Assembly (NCBI GenBank): GCA_016780995.1
Contig: JADHKZ010000005.1
Coordinates: 1-35,553 of the forward strand
DNA from: Thermoleophilia bacterium
Lineage (GTDB): Bacteria; Actinomycetota; Thermoleophilia; Miltoncostaeales; Miltoncostaeaceae
DNA length: 35,553 nt
Direction of reading: 5' to 3'
Shown: positions 1-7,269 of the stretch, piece by piece
Layout of the letters: every line of letters begins with the position of its first letter
Numbering within the stretch: position 1 is the first letter of the stretch
Made by a program: the position numbers and the translations under genes
The notes under the pieces: generated by a model
What the model was told of the DNA's origin: nothing
Database searches by the model: none
Seen by the model: only the letters and a program-made list of their open reading frames with translations

Positions 1-1385
1 ACGTGCTGCAGAGCGCCGAGGTGATGAAGAAGAGCGTGGCCCACATCGAGCAGTACCTCGATCAGGTGGAGGGCTACACCAAGGGCACGGTCATCATGGC
101 CACGGTGTACGGCGACGTGCACGACATCGGCAAGAACCTGGTGGGCACCATCCTCAAGAACAACGGCTACACGGTGCACGACCTGGGCCGGCAGGTGCCG
201 GTGACGGCCATCATCGACGCGGCCGAGGAGCACGGGGCCGACGTGATCGGCGTGTCGGCGCTGCTGGTGAGCACCAGCAAGCAGATGCCCCTGCTGGTGC
301 AGGAGCTCGCGGCGCGTGGAATGGACTACCCCGTGCTCATCGGTGGCGCGGCCATCAACCGCCAATTCGGGCGGCGCACGCTGTTCCTGGAGGACGGCGA
401 GCCGTACGCGGGCGGGGTGTTCTACTGCAAGGACGCCTTCGACGGGCTGGCCGCCGTAGACCGCCTGCAGGGGCCCGACGGCAGTCGCGAGGCCTTCCGC
501 CAGGAGCGGCTGGACGAGGCCGCTGAGAGCGACGAGAAGGTGGCCGAGGCCAAGGCCCGTCCCCGCCCCGCCGCGCAGCCGGTGGAGCTGGACGACGCCC
601 CCGTGCCCGAGCCGCCGTTCTGGGGCGCGGTGCGCGTGACCGGGTTCGACGTGGACGAGATGTTCGCGCGCATGGACGAGAAGTCGCTGTACAAGATGTC
701 GTGGGGCGGGCGCGGCCAGGACGACGCCGAGTTCCAGCGCATCGTGGCCGAGGAGTTCCTGCCGCGGCGGCGCGAGATGGAGAAGCGGTCCATCGCGGAC
801 GGCTGGATCGTGCCCCGCGCCACCTATGGGTACTTCCCCGCCGGGCGCGATGGCGACGCCGTGGTGATCTTCGACCCCGACACGGGTGACGAGGCCGCGC
901 GCTTCGAGTTCCCGCGCCAGGATGAGGGCCGTCTGCTGTGCCTGGCCGACTACCTGCGCCCCCTCGACAGCGGGGTGCGCGACGTGATCGCGCTGCAGGC
1001 CGTGACCGTGGGCCAGGAGGCCACCGAGCACCTGGACCGCCTGCAGGCCGAGGAGGAGTACACCGAGGCCTACTTCGCCCACGGGCTGGCCGTGGAGGCC
1101 GCCGAGGGCATGGCCGACCTGGTGCACGCGCGCATCAAGCGCGAGCTGGGCCTGGGCGCCGACCAGGGCCGGCGCTACTCATGGGGCTACCCCGCCTGCC
1201 CGGATGTGGAGCAGCACGTGGACGTGCTGCGCCTGCTGGCGCCCCACCCGGAGGAGATGGGCATGGGCCTCACCAGCGCGTTCCAGCTCACGCCCGAGCA
1301 GAGCACCGCGGCCATCATCATGCACCACCCCCAGGCCACGTACTTCTCGGCCCGGCGCCGCAACCGCCTGCCAGAGAGCGCCTAG
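1..1385 (+). CDS. metH: Cobalamin-dependent methionine synthase, C-terminal part (5' end outside window)
   Basis: The gene is open at the left edge; only about 460 C-terminal residues are present. MetH transfers a methyl group from 5-methyltetrahydrofolate to homocysteine through B12 to make methionine. The B12-binding Rossmann domain is seen in the first 140 residues: the DVHDIGKN loop carries the cobalt-ligating His, followed by SALLVST and GGAAINR. A charged linker (about residues 155-200) leads to the SAM-binding reactivation domain (about 205-460), with its signature RRYSWGYPACPD and a C-terminal MHHPQATYFSA. The homocysteine and folate barrels must lie upstream. The stop is 16 nt from the stop of the convergent small gene. 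No frameshift is seen. Identification is secure from both domains. Confidence 0.97.
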   Translation, partial: VLQSAEVMKKSVAHIEQYLDQVEGYTKGTVIMATVYGDVHDIGKNLVGTILKNNGYTVHDLGRQVPVTAIIDAAEEHGADVIGVSALLVSTSKQMPLLVQELAARGMDYPVLIGGAAINRQFGRRTLFLEDGEPYAGGVFYCKDAFDGLAAVDRLQGPDGSREAFRQERLDEAAESDEKVAEAKARPRPAAQPVELDDAPVPEPPFWGAVRVTGFDVDEMFARMDEKSLYKMSWGGRGQDDAEFQRIVAEEFLPRRREMEKRSIADGWIVPRATYGYFPAGRDGDAVVIFDPDTGDEAARFEFPRQDEGRLLCLADYLRPLDSGVRDVIALQAVTVGQEATEHLDRLQAEEEYTEAYFAHGLAVEAAEGMADLVHARIKRELGLGADQGRRYSWGYPACPDVEQHVDVLRLLAPHPEEMGMGLTSAFQLTPEQSTAAIIMHHPQATYFSARRRNRLPESA

Positions 1386-1401
1386 CCCCGACGTCCCAGG
1401 G

Positions 1402-1938
1402 TCAGTCCGGGTCGCTCTGCTGCTTGGATAGCCACAGGCGGGCCATGCGGGTGCCCTCGCACATGGCGGTGAGCTTGGCCTCCACCACGTCCTCGGGGAC
1501 CTCCGACAGGTCGGGGGCCGCCACCCAGATGGCCGATGCCCGCCCGCCACGGGCGGCGGCCAGCACATCACGCGCCACGTCGTTGGCATTCTCTGCCGGG
1601 GCATCGGCGCTGATGGGCACCACCATGGCCTCATCCACCGTGAAGGCGTAGGCGCCCCCGGGCACCGATCCGTCGGTGGCCACGATGCGCGCGCCGGCCT
1701 CCACCAGCAGGTCCACGGGGGCGTCGCCCGGCCAGGCCATGACCGGGCGGAACGGCACCGCCACGGCAGCCGCCGCCACCGCCACGGCATCGTCCACCGG
1801 GGCACCGGTGGTGATCACGTCCAGCCCCAGGCGCTCCAGCCGCTGCGCCCAGTTGCCCGGCTGCGGGAGCGGCCCGGCGCACACCGTGGCGAGCACGGGC
1901 ACGTTGATCCCTGCGGATTCCAGCTGTTCCCTGCGCAC
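1402..1938 (-). CDS. Conserved-looking unknown protein, possibly a MetE/UROD-barrel-like remnant
   Basis: This 178-aa protein is not recognised with certainty. It has no signal peptide or membrane segment. Near the N-terminus it reads VLATVCAGPLPQPG, and near the C-terminus IWVAAPDLSEVPEDVVEAKL. The second stretch is reminiscent of the end of MetE-type methyltransferase barrels, where a WVxPDxGL motif precedes a helix. The protein is much shorter than such a barrel (about 340 aa) and I see no zinc-binding His/Cys set, so it would be a half-barrel or an unrelated fold. The GTG start is supported by a TACGGT box six bases upstream, which suggests a leaderless transcript. It converges on metH and diverges from pckA. 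Function unknown. Confidence 0.7.
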   Translation of the reverse strand: MRREQLESAGINVPVLATVCAGPLPQPGNWAQRLERLGLDVITTGAPVDDAVAVAAAAVAVPFRPVMAWPGDAPVDLLVEAGARIVATDGSVPGGAYAFTVDEAMVVPISADAPAENANDVARDVLAAARGGRASAIWVAAPDLSEVPEDVVEAKLTAMCEGTRMARLWLSKQQSDPD

Positions 1939-1944
1939 GTGGCG

Positions 1945-1950
1945 ACCGTA
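1945..1950 (-). promoter_or_regulatory. -10 box TACGGT, leaderless promoter of the unknown gene at 1938
   Basis: TACGGT on the minus strand is followed by six bases and then the GTG start codon, so transcription would begin at or next to the start codon. No Shine-Dalgarno sequence fits between. No clear -35 hexamer is seen. Confidence 0.5.
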
Positions 1951-2003
1951 TCAGGGGGACGAATGGCCCTGTGCCGGAAGCCGCTTCGCGCCGGGGTCTC
2001 CGG

Positions 2004-2009
2004 TACCTT
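2004..2009 (+). promoter_or_regulatory. Candidate -10 box TACCTT for pckA
   Basis: TACCTT lies 62 bases before the pckA ATG and would give a 5' leader of about 55 nt. The -35 region is not recognisable. The leader carries a good Shine-Dalgarno site (GGAGGG at 2061-2066), unlike the leaderless genes around it. Confidence 0.3.
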
Positions 2010-2071
2010 TCCCGGACTGCGCGGCGGTGTGCACGCCCCGCGTGGCAGCGAAATCCCACCGGAGGGAATGC

Positions 2072-3664
2072 ATGAGCAACGGCAACGGTCCCGTCGGCCT
2101 GGACGCCCACGGCATCACCACGTCGGGCGAGGTCCACTGGAACCCGACCACCGAGGAGATCTACGAGCACGCGCTGCGCCGTGGCGAGGGCCAGATCTCC
2201 GCAGGCGGGCCGCTCCTCGTCAACACCGCTCCCAACACCGGCCGCTCCCCCAAGGACAAGTTCACGGTGAAGGAGCCCGCCAGCGACGATCGCGTGTGGT
2301 GGGGCCCCAACCAGCCCATCTCGCCCGAGCACAACGCGCATATCCGCAAGGACCTCGCTGCGTGGCTGTCCGATGGCCGCGAGCTGTTCGTGCTGGACGC
2401 CTTCGCCGGCGCCCACCCCGAGCACCGCCTGCCGCTGCGCCTCGTGAGCGACTCCGCGTGGCACACGCTGTTCGCCCGCACCATGTTCATCCCGGCAAGC
2501 CCTGAGGAGATCGCGGTGCACCAGCCGCGCGCGGTCATCCTGCACGCGCCGGAGTTCAAGGCCGACCCCTCGGTGCACGGCACCAACTCGAGCGGGTTCG
2601 TCACGCTCAACCTCAGCGAGCTCGAGATCCTCATCGGTGGCACGCGCTACGGCGGCGAGATCAAGAAGTCGATCTTCACGCTGATGAACGACCGGCTGCC
2701 CGAGGAGGGCATCCTGTCGATGCACTGCTCGGCCAACGTGGCCGACGACGGCCGCGTGGCCGTGTTCTTCGGCCTGTCGGGCACCGGCAAGACCACGCTC
2801 AGCACCGACCCCGAGCGCCGCCTGATCGGCGACGACGAGCACGGCTGGGCCGATGACGGCGTGTTCAACATCGAGAACGGCTGCTACGCCAAGATCATCA
2901 ACCTCTCGGCCGAGGCCGAGCCGGAGATCTTCGCCACCACCACCCACTTCGGCACCGTGGTGGAGAACGCCGTGGCCAACCCCGCCACCCGCGTGCTCGA
3001 CCTCGACGACGACAGCATCACCGAGAACACGCGCGCGGCCTACCCGCTCACGCAGATCCCGGGCTCGGTGCCCGAGAAGCGCGCGGGCATCCCCAGCACG
3101 GTGGTCATGCTCACCGCCGACGCCTTCGGCGTGCTGCCCCCCATCGCCCGCCTCACGCCCGAGCAGGCCATGTTCCACTTCCTGTCGGGCTACACCGCCA
3201 AGCTGGCGGGCACGGAGGTGGGGGTCACCGAGCCCCAGACCACGTTCAGCACCTGCTTCGGCGCGCCGTTCCTGCCCCAGAAGCCCAACGTGTACGCCGA
3301 GATGCTGGGCGAGCGCCTGGCCAAGACGGGCGCGGTGGCCTACCTGGTGAACACCGGGTGGACCGGCGGCCAGTACGGCGTGGGGTCGCGCATGCCCATC
3401 AAGGCCACCCGCACCCTGGTGCGCGCCGCCATCAACGGCGAGCTCGACAACGCCGAGACGCGCCAGGATCCCATCTTCGGCCTGCACGTGCCGGTGAGCG
3501 TGGAGGGCGTGGATCCCAAGCTGCTCGACCCCATCCAGACCTGGCCCGACCCGGCCCAGTTCGAGGAGACGGCCAAGAAGCTGGCGGACGCCTTCCGCGA
3601 GAACTTCACGCAGTACGAGGGCATGGTGAGCCCCGAGGTGGTGGCCGCCGGCCCCATCGGGTAG
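2072..3664 (+). CDS. pckA: Phosphoenolpyruvate carboxykinase (ATP)
   Basis: This 530-aa cytoplasmic enzyme interconverts oxaloacetate + ATP and PEP + CO2 + ADP, the first step of gluconeogenesis. Length and motifs match the ATP-type family rather than the GTP-type common in actinobacteria: NTGRSPKDKF near residue 55, the P-loop GLSGTGKTT (about 234-242), and the metal-binding GDDEHGW that follows it. The frame stays open far upstream, but the ATG at 2072 is chosen because GGAGGG at 2061-2066 sits five bases before it and the protein then has the family's usual length. It ends six bases from the stop of the convergent deacetylase gene. A perfect 16-bp hairpin starts 26 nt after the stop, inside that neighbour, and may end the pckA transcript. 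Confidence 0.97.
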   Translation: MSNGNGPVGLDAHGITTSGEVHWNPTTEEIYEHALRRGEGQISAGGPLLVNTAPNTGRSPKDKFTVKEPASDDRVWWGPNQPISPEHNAHIRKDLAAWLSDGRELFVLDAFAGAHPEHRLPLRLVSDSAWHTLFARTMFIPASPEEIAVHQPRAVILHAPEFKADPSVHGTNSSGFVTLNLSELEILIGGTRYGGEIKKSIFTLMNDRLPEEGILSMHCSANVADDGRVAVFFGLSGTGKTTLSTDPERRLIGDDEHGWADDGVFNIENGCYAKIINLSAEAEPEIFATTTHFGTVVENAVANPATRVLDLDDDSITENTRAAYPLTQIPGSVPEKRAGIPSTVVMLTADAFGVLPPIARLTPEQAMFHFLSGYTAKLAGTEVGVTEPQTTFSTCFGAPFLPQKPNVYAEMLGERLAKTGAVAYLVNTGWTGGQYGVGSRMPIKATRTLVRAAINGELDNAETRQDPIFGLHVPVSVEGVDPKLLDPIQTWPDPAQFEETAKKLADAFRENFTQYEGMVSPEVVAAGPIG

Positions 3665-3670
3665 CGGCGC

Positions 3671-4561
3671 CTACCCCTCGCGCGCGAACGAGGACACCGT
3701 GGCCAGGTTGATGGCCACGGTGTCCTCCATGCGCCGGCCGTAGCCCCCGGCCAGCAGCACCACCACGGGCACCCCCTGCAGCCGCATGCAGTCGCGCACC
3801 ATCACGTCGCGCGCGGCCAGGCCGTGCATGGTCAGCGCCAGCCGCCCCAGGCGGTCGTGCTCATATGGGTCGGCTCCCGCAAGGTAGAAGCAGATGTCGG
3901 GGCGGCCGCGGTCGAGTGCCCGGGGCAGCAGGCGCTCCAGAGCCGCCAGGTAGGCGTCGTCGCCGGTGCCGTCGGGCAGGTCCTCCTCCACGTCACCCGG
4001 CACGCGGCGGAAGGGGTAGTTGGCGCCGCCGTTGATGCTCATGCAGGTGGTGGCGGGGTCGGGGCCCAGCAGGGCATGGGTGCCGTCGCCCTGGTGCACG
4101 TCGAGGTCCACCACCAGGGCGCGCTGGATGGCGCCCTCGGCACGCAGTCGCCGCACGGCCACCGCCACGTCGTTGAAGGTGCAGAAGCCCTTTCCGGCAT
4201 CCCCGAAGGCGTGGTGCGTGCCGCCGCCCAGGTTGATGCCCGTGCCGTCATCCAGCGCCGCACGGGAGGCGGCCACGGTGGCGCCCACGCTGCGGCGCCC
4301 GCGCTCCACCAGTTGGGGCGACCACGGCAGGCCCACCGCCTTCTGCTCCCGGTCCGTCAGGCGGCCGGCCACCACGCGCTCGAGGTAGAGCGGGTCGTGG
4401 GCCAGCAGCAGGTCGGCGTCGGTGGCGGCGGGGGCCTCCTCCACGCGGGCAAGCCCACGCTCCTCGATCGCCTCGCGCAGCAGGCGGTAGCGCCCCAAGG
4501 GGAACCGGTGGCCCTCGGGAAGCGGATAGGTGAACCTATCGTGCGCGAAGGCGCGGGTCAT
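3671..4561 (-). CDS. Histone deacetylase / AcuC-like zinc deacetylase family protein
   Basis: A 296-aa cytoplasmic member of the arginase/deacetylase fold. Active-site signatures are intact: GGGTHHA (residues 112-118, tandem His), DLDVHQGDGT (zinc ligands D154 and H156) and AGADPYEHDRLG (third zinc ligand D231). Bacterial relatives remove acyl groups from lysines (AcuC acts on acetyl-CoA synthetase) or from polyamines and other small amides; the substrate cannot be read here. It starts two bases after the stop of the crotonase gene at 5361, so the two are very likely co-transcribed, pointing to a role in acyl-CoA or acetylation metabolism. The last 15-30 codons contain a long perfect inverted repeat (see 3690-3727). 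Confidence 0.92.
   Translation of the reverse strand: MTRAFAHDRFTYPLPEGHRFPLGRYRLLREAIEERGLARVEEAPAATDADLLLAHDPLYLERVVAGRLTDREQKAVGLPWSPQLVERGRRSVGATVAASRAALDDGTGINLGGGTHHAFGDAGKGFCTFNDVAVAVRRLRAEGAIQRALVVDLDVHQGDGTHALLGPDPATTCMSINGGANYPFRRVPGDVEEDLPDGTGDDAYLAALERLLPRALDRGRPDICFYLAGADPYEHDRLGRLALTMHGLAARDVMVRDCMRLQGVPVVVLLAGGYGRRMEDTVAINLATVSSFAREG
3690..3727. terminator. Perfect 16-bp inverted repeat with 6-nt loop inside the 3' end of the deacetylase gene
   Basis: The arms are 3690-3705 (GAGGACACCGTGGCCA) and 3712-3727 (its exact reverse complement), with loop 3706-3711. It lies 26 nt beyond the pckA stop and within the last 60 nt of the convergent deacetylase gene, encoding about EDTVAINLATVSS. 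It could act as a bidirectional, U-tract-less terminator for two genes that have no room between them. The structure is seen directly; the function is inferred. Confidence 0.5.
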
Positions 4562-4563
4562 GC

Positions 4564-5361
4564 TCAGCGCCCGGTGAACTCCGGGTCGCGCTTCTCGCGG
4601 AACGCCCGCAGCCCCTCGTCGATGTCCTCGCTGCGGAAGGCCCGCTGGCGCCAGCGCTCGGCGATCTCGGCGGCCTCGCCCGGCGCCACGCCGTCCTCCA
4701 CGGCCCGGATGATGGCCCGCATGCCGGCCACGGCGATGGGTCCGTTGGCGGCCACGGCCAGGGCGTCGGCGACGGCCAGGTCCACCAGCTCGGTGCGGTC
4801 CACCACGCGGTTGACGACGCCGATCTGGCGGGCGCGCTCCGCGTCGATGGGCCGGCCGGTGAGGAACAGCTCACGGGTGGCGGGGCCGCCAGCCACGCGC
4901 ACGAACCGCTGGATGCCCTCGGCGGCGTACACCCACCCCAGGCGGGCGGGCGGCATGCCCAGGCGCGCGCCACGGGCGGCCAGGCGCCAGTCGGCCGCCA
5001 TGGCGATCTCCAGCGCGCCGCCGAACGCATTGCCGTTGAGGGCGGCAATCACCGGCACGGGACACCCCTCCACCGCGGCGGCAGCCCGGCCCAGCAACCG
5101 CTCGCCGGTGCGCACGGCGTCGGTCAGCGCCTCGCCATCGCGGTCCTGCAGGTCCACGCCGCCCGAGAAGTTGCGGTCGCCGGCGCCGGTCAGCACCACG
5201 GCGCGGGCGTCTTCCAGGGCCTCGGGCGAAAGCGCCTCGGCCAGCGCGGCCAGCATCGCGTCGTCCAGGCTGTTGGCACGGCCCTCGTTGGCGATGGTGA
5301 CCACGCGCACCAGGCCGTCGCGCTCGGCCAGGATGCGCCCGGCAGCAGGGGAATCACTCAT
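4564..5361 (-). CDS. Enoyl-CoA hydratase/isomerase (crotonase) family protein, possibly decarboxylase-like
   Basis: A 265-aa crotonase. The oxyanion-hole segments are present: FSGGVDL (65-71) and GNAFGGALE (110-118). E118 matches the first catalytic Glu of rat hydratase (Glu144), but the second Glu (Glu164, in QPE) is replaced by Pro138 in LGMPPARLG. The next segment reads LGWVYAAEG, placing a Tyr (145) where E. coli methylmalonyl-CoA decarboxylase has its active-site Tyr (LGVPY, as I recall it), and the tail FREKRDPEFTGR also resembles that enzyme. A simple hydratase is therefore unlikely; decarboxylase or isomerase activity on an acyl-CoA is the better guess. It has a leaderless-type promoter and is followed after two bases by the deacetylase gene. 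Confidence 0.93.
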   Translation of the reverse strand: MSDSPAAGRILAERDGLVRVVTIANEGRANSLDDAMLAALAEALSPEALEDARAVVLTGAGDRNFSGGVDLQDRDGEALTDAVRTGERLLGRAAAAVEGCPVPVIAALNGNAFGGALEIAMAADWRLAARGARLGMPPARLGWVYAAEGIQRFVRVAGGPATRELFLTGRPIDAERARQIGVVNRVVDRTELVDLAVADALAVAANGPIAVAGMRAIIRAVEDGVAPGEAAEIAERWRQRAFRSEDIDEGLRAFREKRDPEFTGR

Positions 5362-5367
5362 GGGTCC

Positions 5368-5373
5368 ACTCTA
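5368..5373 (-). promoter_or_regulatory. -10 box TAGAGT, leaderless promoter of the crotonase operon
   Basis: TAGAGT on the minus strand is followed by GGACCC and then ATG at 5361. A transcript starting 6-7 nt after the box would begin at the start codon. It lies between the crotonase gene and the terminator hairpin of the upstream operon. Confidence 0.55.
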
Positions 5374-5383
5374 GGGAGGAGGG

Positions 5384-5407
5384 GACGGTCCCACCCCGCG
5401 GACCGTC
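5384..5407. terminator. Hairpin after the epoxide-hydrolase-like gene
   Basis: Perfect 8-bp arms, GACGGTCC (5384-5391) and GGACCGTC (5400-5407), with an 8-nt loop, begin 8 nt after the stop of the hydrolase gene at 5415. The hairpin sits in the 53-nt gap before the crotonase start, so it would separate the ddl operon from the crotonase operon. There is no T-run. Confidence 0.45.
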
Positions 5408-5414
5408 GCCGAGG

Positions 5415-6308
5415 TCAGGCGTTGCGCGATAGGTGCGCCAGCATGGCGTCGGTGACCAGGGCCGGGGCCTCCTGCTGGGCCCAGTGGCTCACGCCCTCCA
5501 GCATCACCACCTCCAGTGGGGCGTCCACCTTGGTGATGGAGCGCTCCAGCAGCAGCGGGGTCATGTAGGCGTCGGCGTCGGCCCACATGATGGTGGTGGG
5601 CACGGTGATGGGCGGCAGGTCGGGCGGGGGCTTGAGCCAGTTCTCGGGCGGGATGTTGGCGCGGTAGTACTCCAGCGCCGCGGTCATGGCGCCCTCGCGC
5701 ATGAGGGCGTCCTTGAACACGCGCCGCTCCTCGGGCGGGAACGTGCCCGGTGCAGCAGTGTCGAACACGAACGCCTCCAGGTTGGCGGCGTCGTCCTTGA
5801 GGAGCCACTCCTCGGCAACGCCCGGGAACTGGAACATCAGCATGTACCAGCTCTTCTGCTGCTGCTCGGGCACCTGGCGGCACTCGGCGCTGGCCACGGG
5901 ATGCGGGCTGTTCACGATCATCAGCGACCGCACCTTGTCGGGCATCAGCGCCGCGGTGGCCCAGCACAGGCTGCCGCCCCAGTCATGCCCTGCCAGGTGC
6001 GCGTAGCCATGGCCCAGTGCGTTGATGAGCCCCACCACGTCGCCCACCAGCTGCGGGAAGGCGTAGGCCTCCGTGCCCTCCGGCCGGTCGCTCATGCCGT
6101 AGCCGCGCAGGTCGGGCACGATGGCCCGGTACCCGGCGCCCGCAAGCGCAGCCGCCTGGTGGCGCCACGAGTACCCCAGCTCGGGGAATCCGTGCCACAT
6201 GATCACCGGCACGCCGTCGTCGGGGCCCATGAACTGCACCGACAGCACCGCGCCGCCGCAGTCGATGCGCTCCCGGCGCGCGCCGGGGATGTCGCCAAGG
6301 GTGCTCAT
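5415..6308 (-). CDS. Alpha/beta hydrolase, soluble epoxide hydrolase-like
   Basis: A 297-aa cytoplasmic alpha/beta hydrolase. The pattern is that of epoxide hydrolases and haloalkane dehalogenases rather than esterases: oxyanion motif HGFP (39-42), DLRGYG (66-71), nucleophile Asp109 in GHDWGG in place of Ser, lid tyrosines (Y155 and Y214/Y215), an acid in WADADAY (D244/D246), and catalytic His275 in GVSHW. The lid Tyr pair favours epoxide hydrolysis to a diol. It begins 19 nt after the ddl stop with a strong GGAGG (6313-6317) four bases before the ATG, so it is the third gene of the aminotransferase-ddl operon. The physiological epoxide is unknown, and a link to cell-wall synthesis is not obvious. 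Confidence 0.92.
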   Translation of the reverse strand: MSTLGDIPGARRERIDCGGAVLSVQFMGPDDGVPVIMWHGFPELGYSWRHQAAALAGAGYRAIVPDLRGYGMSDRPEGTEAYAFPQLVGDVVGLINALGHGYAHLAGHDWGGSLCWATAALMPDKVRSLMIVNSPHPVASAECRQVPEQQQKSWYMLMFQFPGVAEEWLLKDDAANLEAFVFDTAAPGTFPPEERRVFKDALMREGAMTAALEYYRANIPPENWLKPPPDLPPITVPTTIMWADADAYMTPLLLERSITKVDAPLEVVMLEGVSHWAQQEAPALVTDAMLAHLSRNA

Positions 6309-6327
6309 GTGGCCTCCGGGGGTGGGG

Positions 6328-7269
6328 TCAGGTGTCGAGCGCCGCGAGGTCGAGCATGTCGGCCACCACGCGGTCGAATCCGATGCCCGCCACCTCGGCG
6401 GCCTTGGGCAGCAGGCTGGTGTCGGTCATGCCCGGGATGGTGTTGACCTCCAGCACCCACAGGCGACCCTCGTCATCGAGGATGAGGTCCACGCGGGCGA
6501 TGCCGCGGCACTGGAGCACCGTGGCCGCCGCGATGCTCACCGCCGCGGCCTCCTGCACCGTGGACTCATCCAGGTCGCGCGGGGGGCGCAGCTCGGTCTC
6601 GCCCGGCGTGTAGCGCGCCTCGAAGTCGTAGAAGTCGCGGCCCAGGGTGACGGCCTCGATCACCGGCAGGGCCCAGGGGTCCTTGGCCATGACCACGCTC
6701 ACGGCCAGCTCGCGCCCGGGCACGAACCTCTCCACCAGCACGCGGTCGTCGAAGCCCATGGCGTTGAGGATGGCCCCGCCCAGGTCGCCCGGCTCGCGCA
6801 CGATGGAGATGCCGAGCGCCGACCCCTGCCGCGCGGGCTTGACCACCAGCGGGAGGCCCAGCGACTGCTGGATCTCGGGCAGGGCCTCGGCCGCGCCCAT
6901 CTTGCTGAAGGCCTCCTTGGAGAAGGCGAACCCGTGCGGCACGGGGATGTCGGCCGCGCGGAACAGGGCCTTCGACACCACCTTGTCCATGGCGCGCTCG
7001 CTGGCCAGCACGCCCGACCCGGTATAGGGGATCTTCAGGATCTCGAGGATCTCCTGCACGGTTCCGTCCTCCCCGCCGCGCCCGTGCAGGGCGATGAACG
7101 CCACCTCGGGGCGGGCGTCGCGCAGCGCGCGCACCAGGTGCTGGTCGGCATCGATGGCGATGGCCTCGTGGCCCAGCCGGCCCAGCGCCAACTCCACGTT
7201 GGTGCCCGAGCGCAGCGACACCTCGCGCTCCAGCGAGGGACCGCCCTTGAGGACGGCGACGCGACTCAT
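6328..7269 (-). CDS. ddl: D-alanine--D-alanine ligase
   Basis: A 313-aa ATP-grasp ligase that joins two D-alanines for peptidoglycan precursors. Motifs: KGGPSLEREVSLRSG near the N-terminus (Glu15 binds the first D-Ala), HGRGGEDGTVQ (62-72), YTGSGVLASERAMDK (82-96), the ATP-binding VVKPARQGSALGISIV (about 142-157) and EVNTIPGMT, the metal-binding end of the ATP-grasp fold. The open frame runs further upstream, but the ATG at 7269 matches the family N-terminus and overlaps the TGA of the upstream aminotransferase gene (ATGA at 7266-7269), so translation is probably coupled. It is slightly shorter than many Ddl proteins (often 300-370 aa) but no motif is missing. Confidence 0.96.
   Translation of the reverse strand: MSRVAVLKGGPSLEREVSLRSGTNVELALGRLGHEAIAIDADQHLVRALRDARPEVAFIALHGRGGEDGTVQEILEILKIPYTGSGVLASERAMDKVVSKALFRAADIPVPHGFAFSKEAFSKMGAAEALPEIQQSLGLPLVVKPARQGSALGISIVREPGDLGGAILNAMGFDDRVLVERFVPGRELAVSVVMAKDPWALPVIEAVTLGRDFYDFEARYTPGETELRPPRDLDESTVQEAAAVSIAAATVLQCRGIARVDLILDDEGRLWVLEVNTIPGMTDTSLLPKAAEVAGIGFDRVVADMLDLAALDT

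Noticed and set aside
1631-3487. 618-residue minus-strand open frame opposite pckA
   Set aside because: Opposite a complete PEP carboxykinase; composition is repetitive (VGH, LGA) and no motif is seen.
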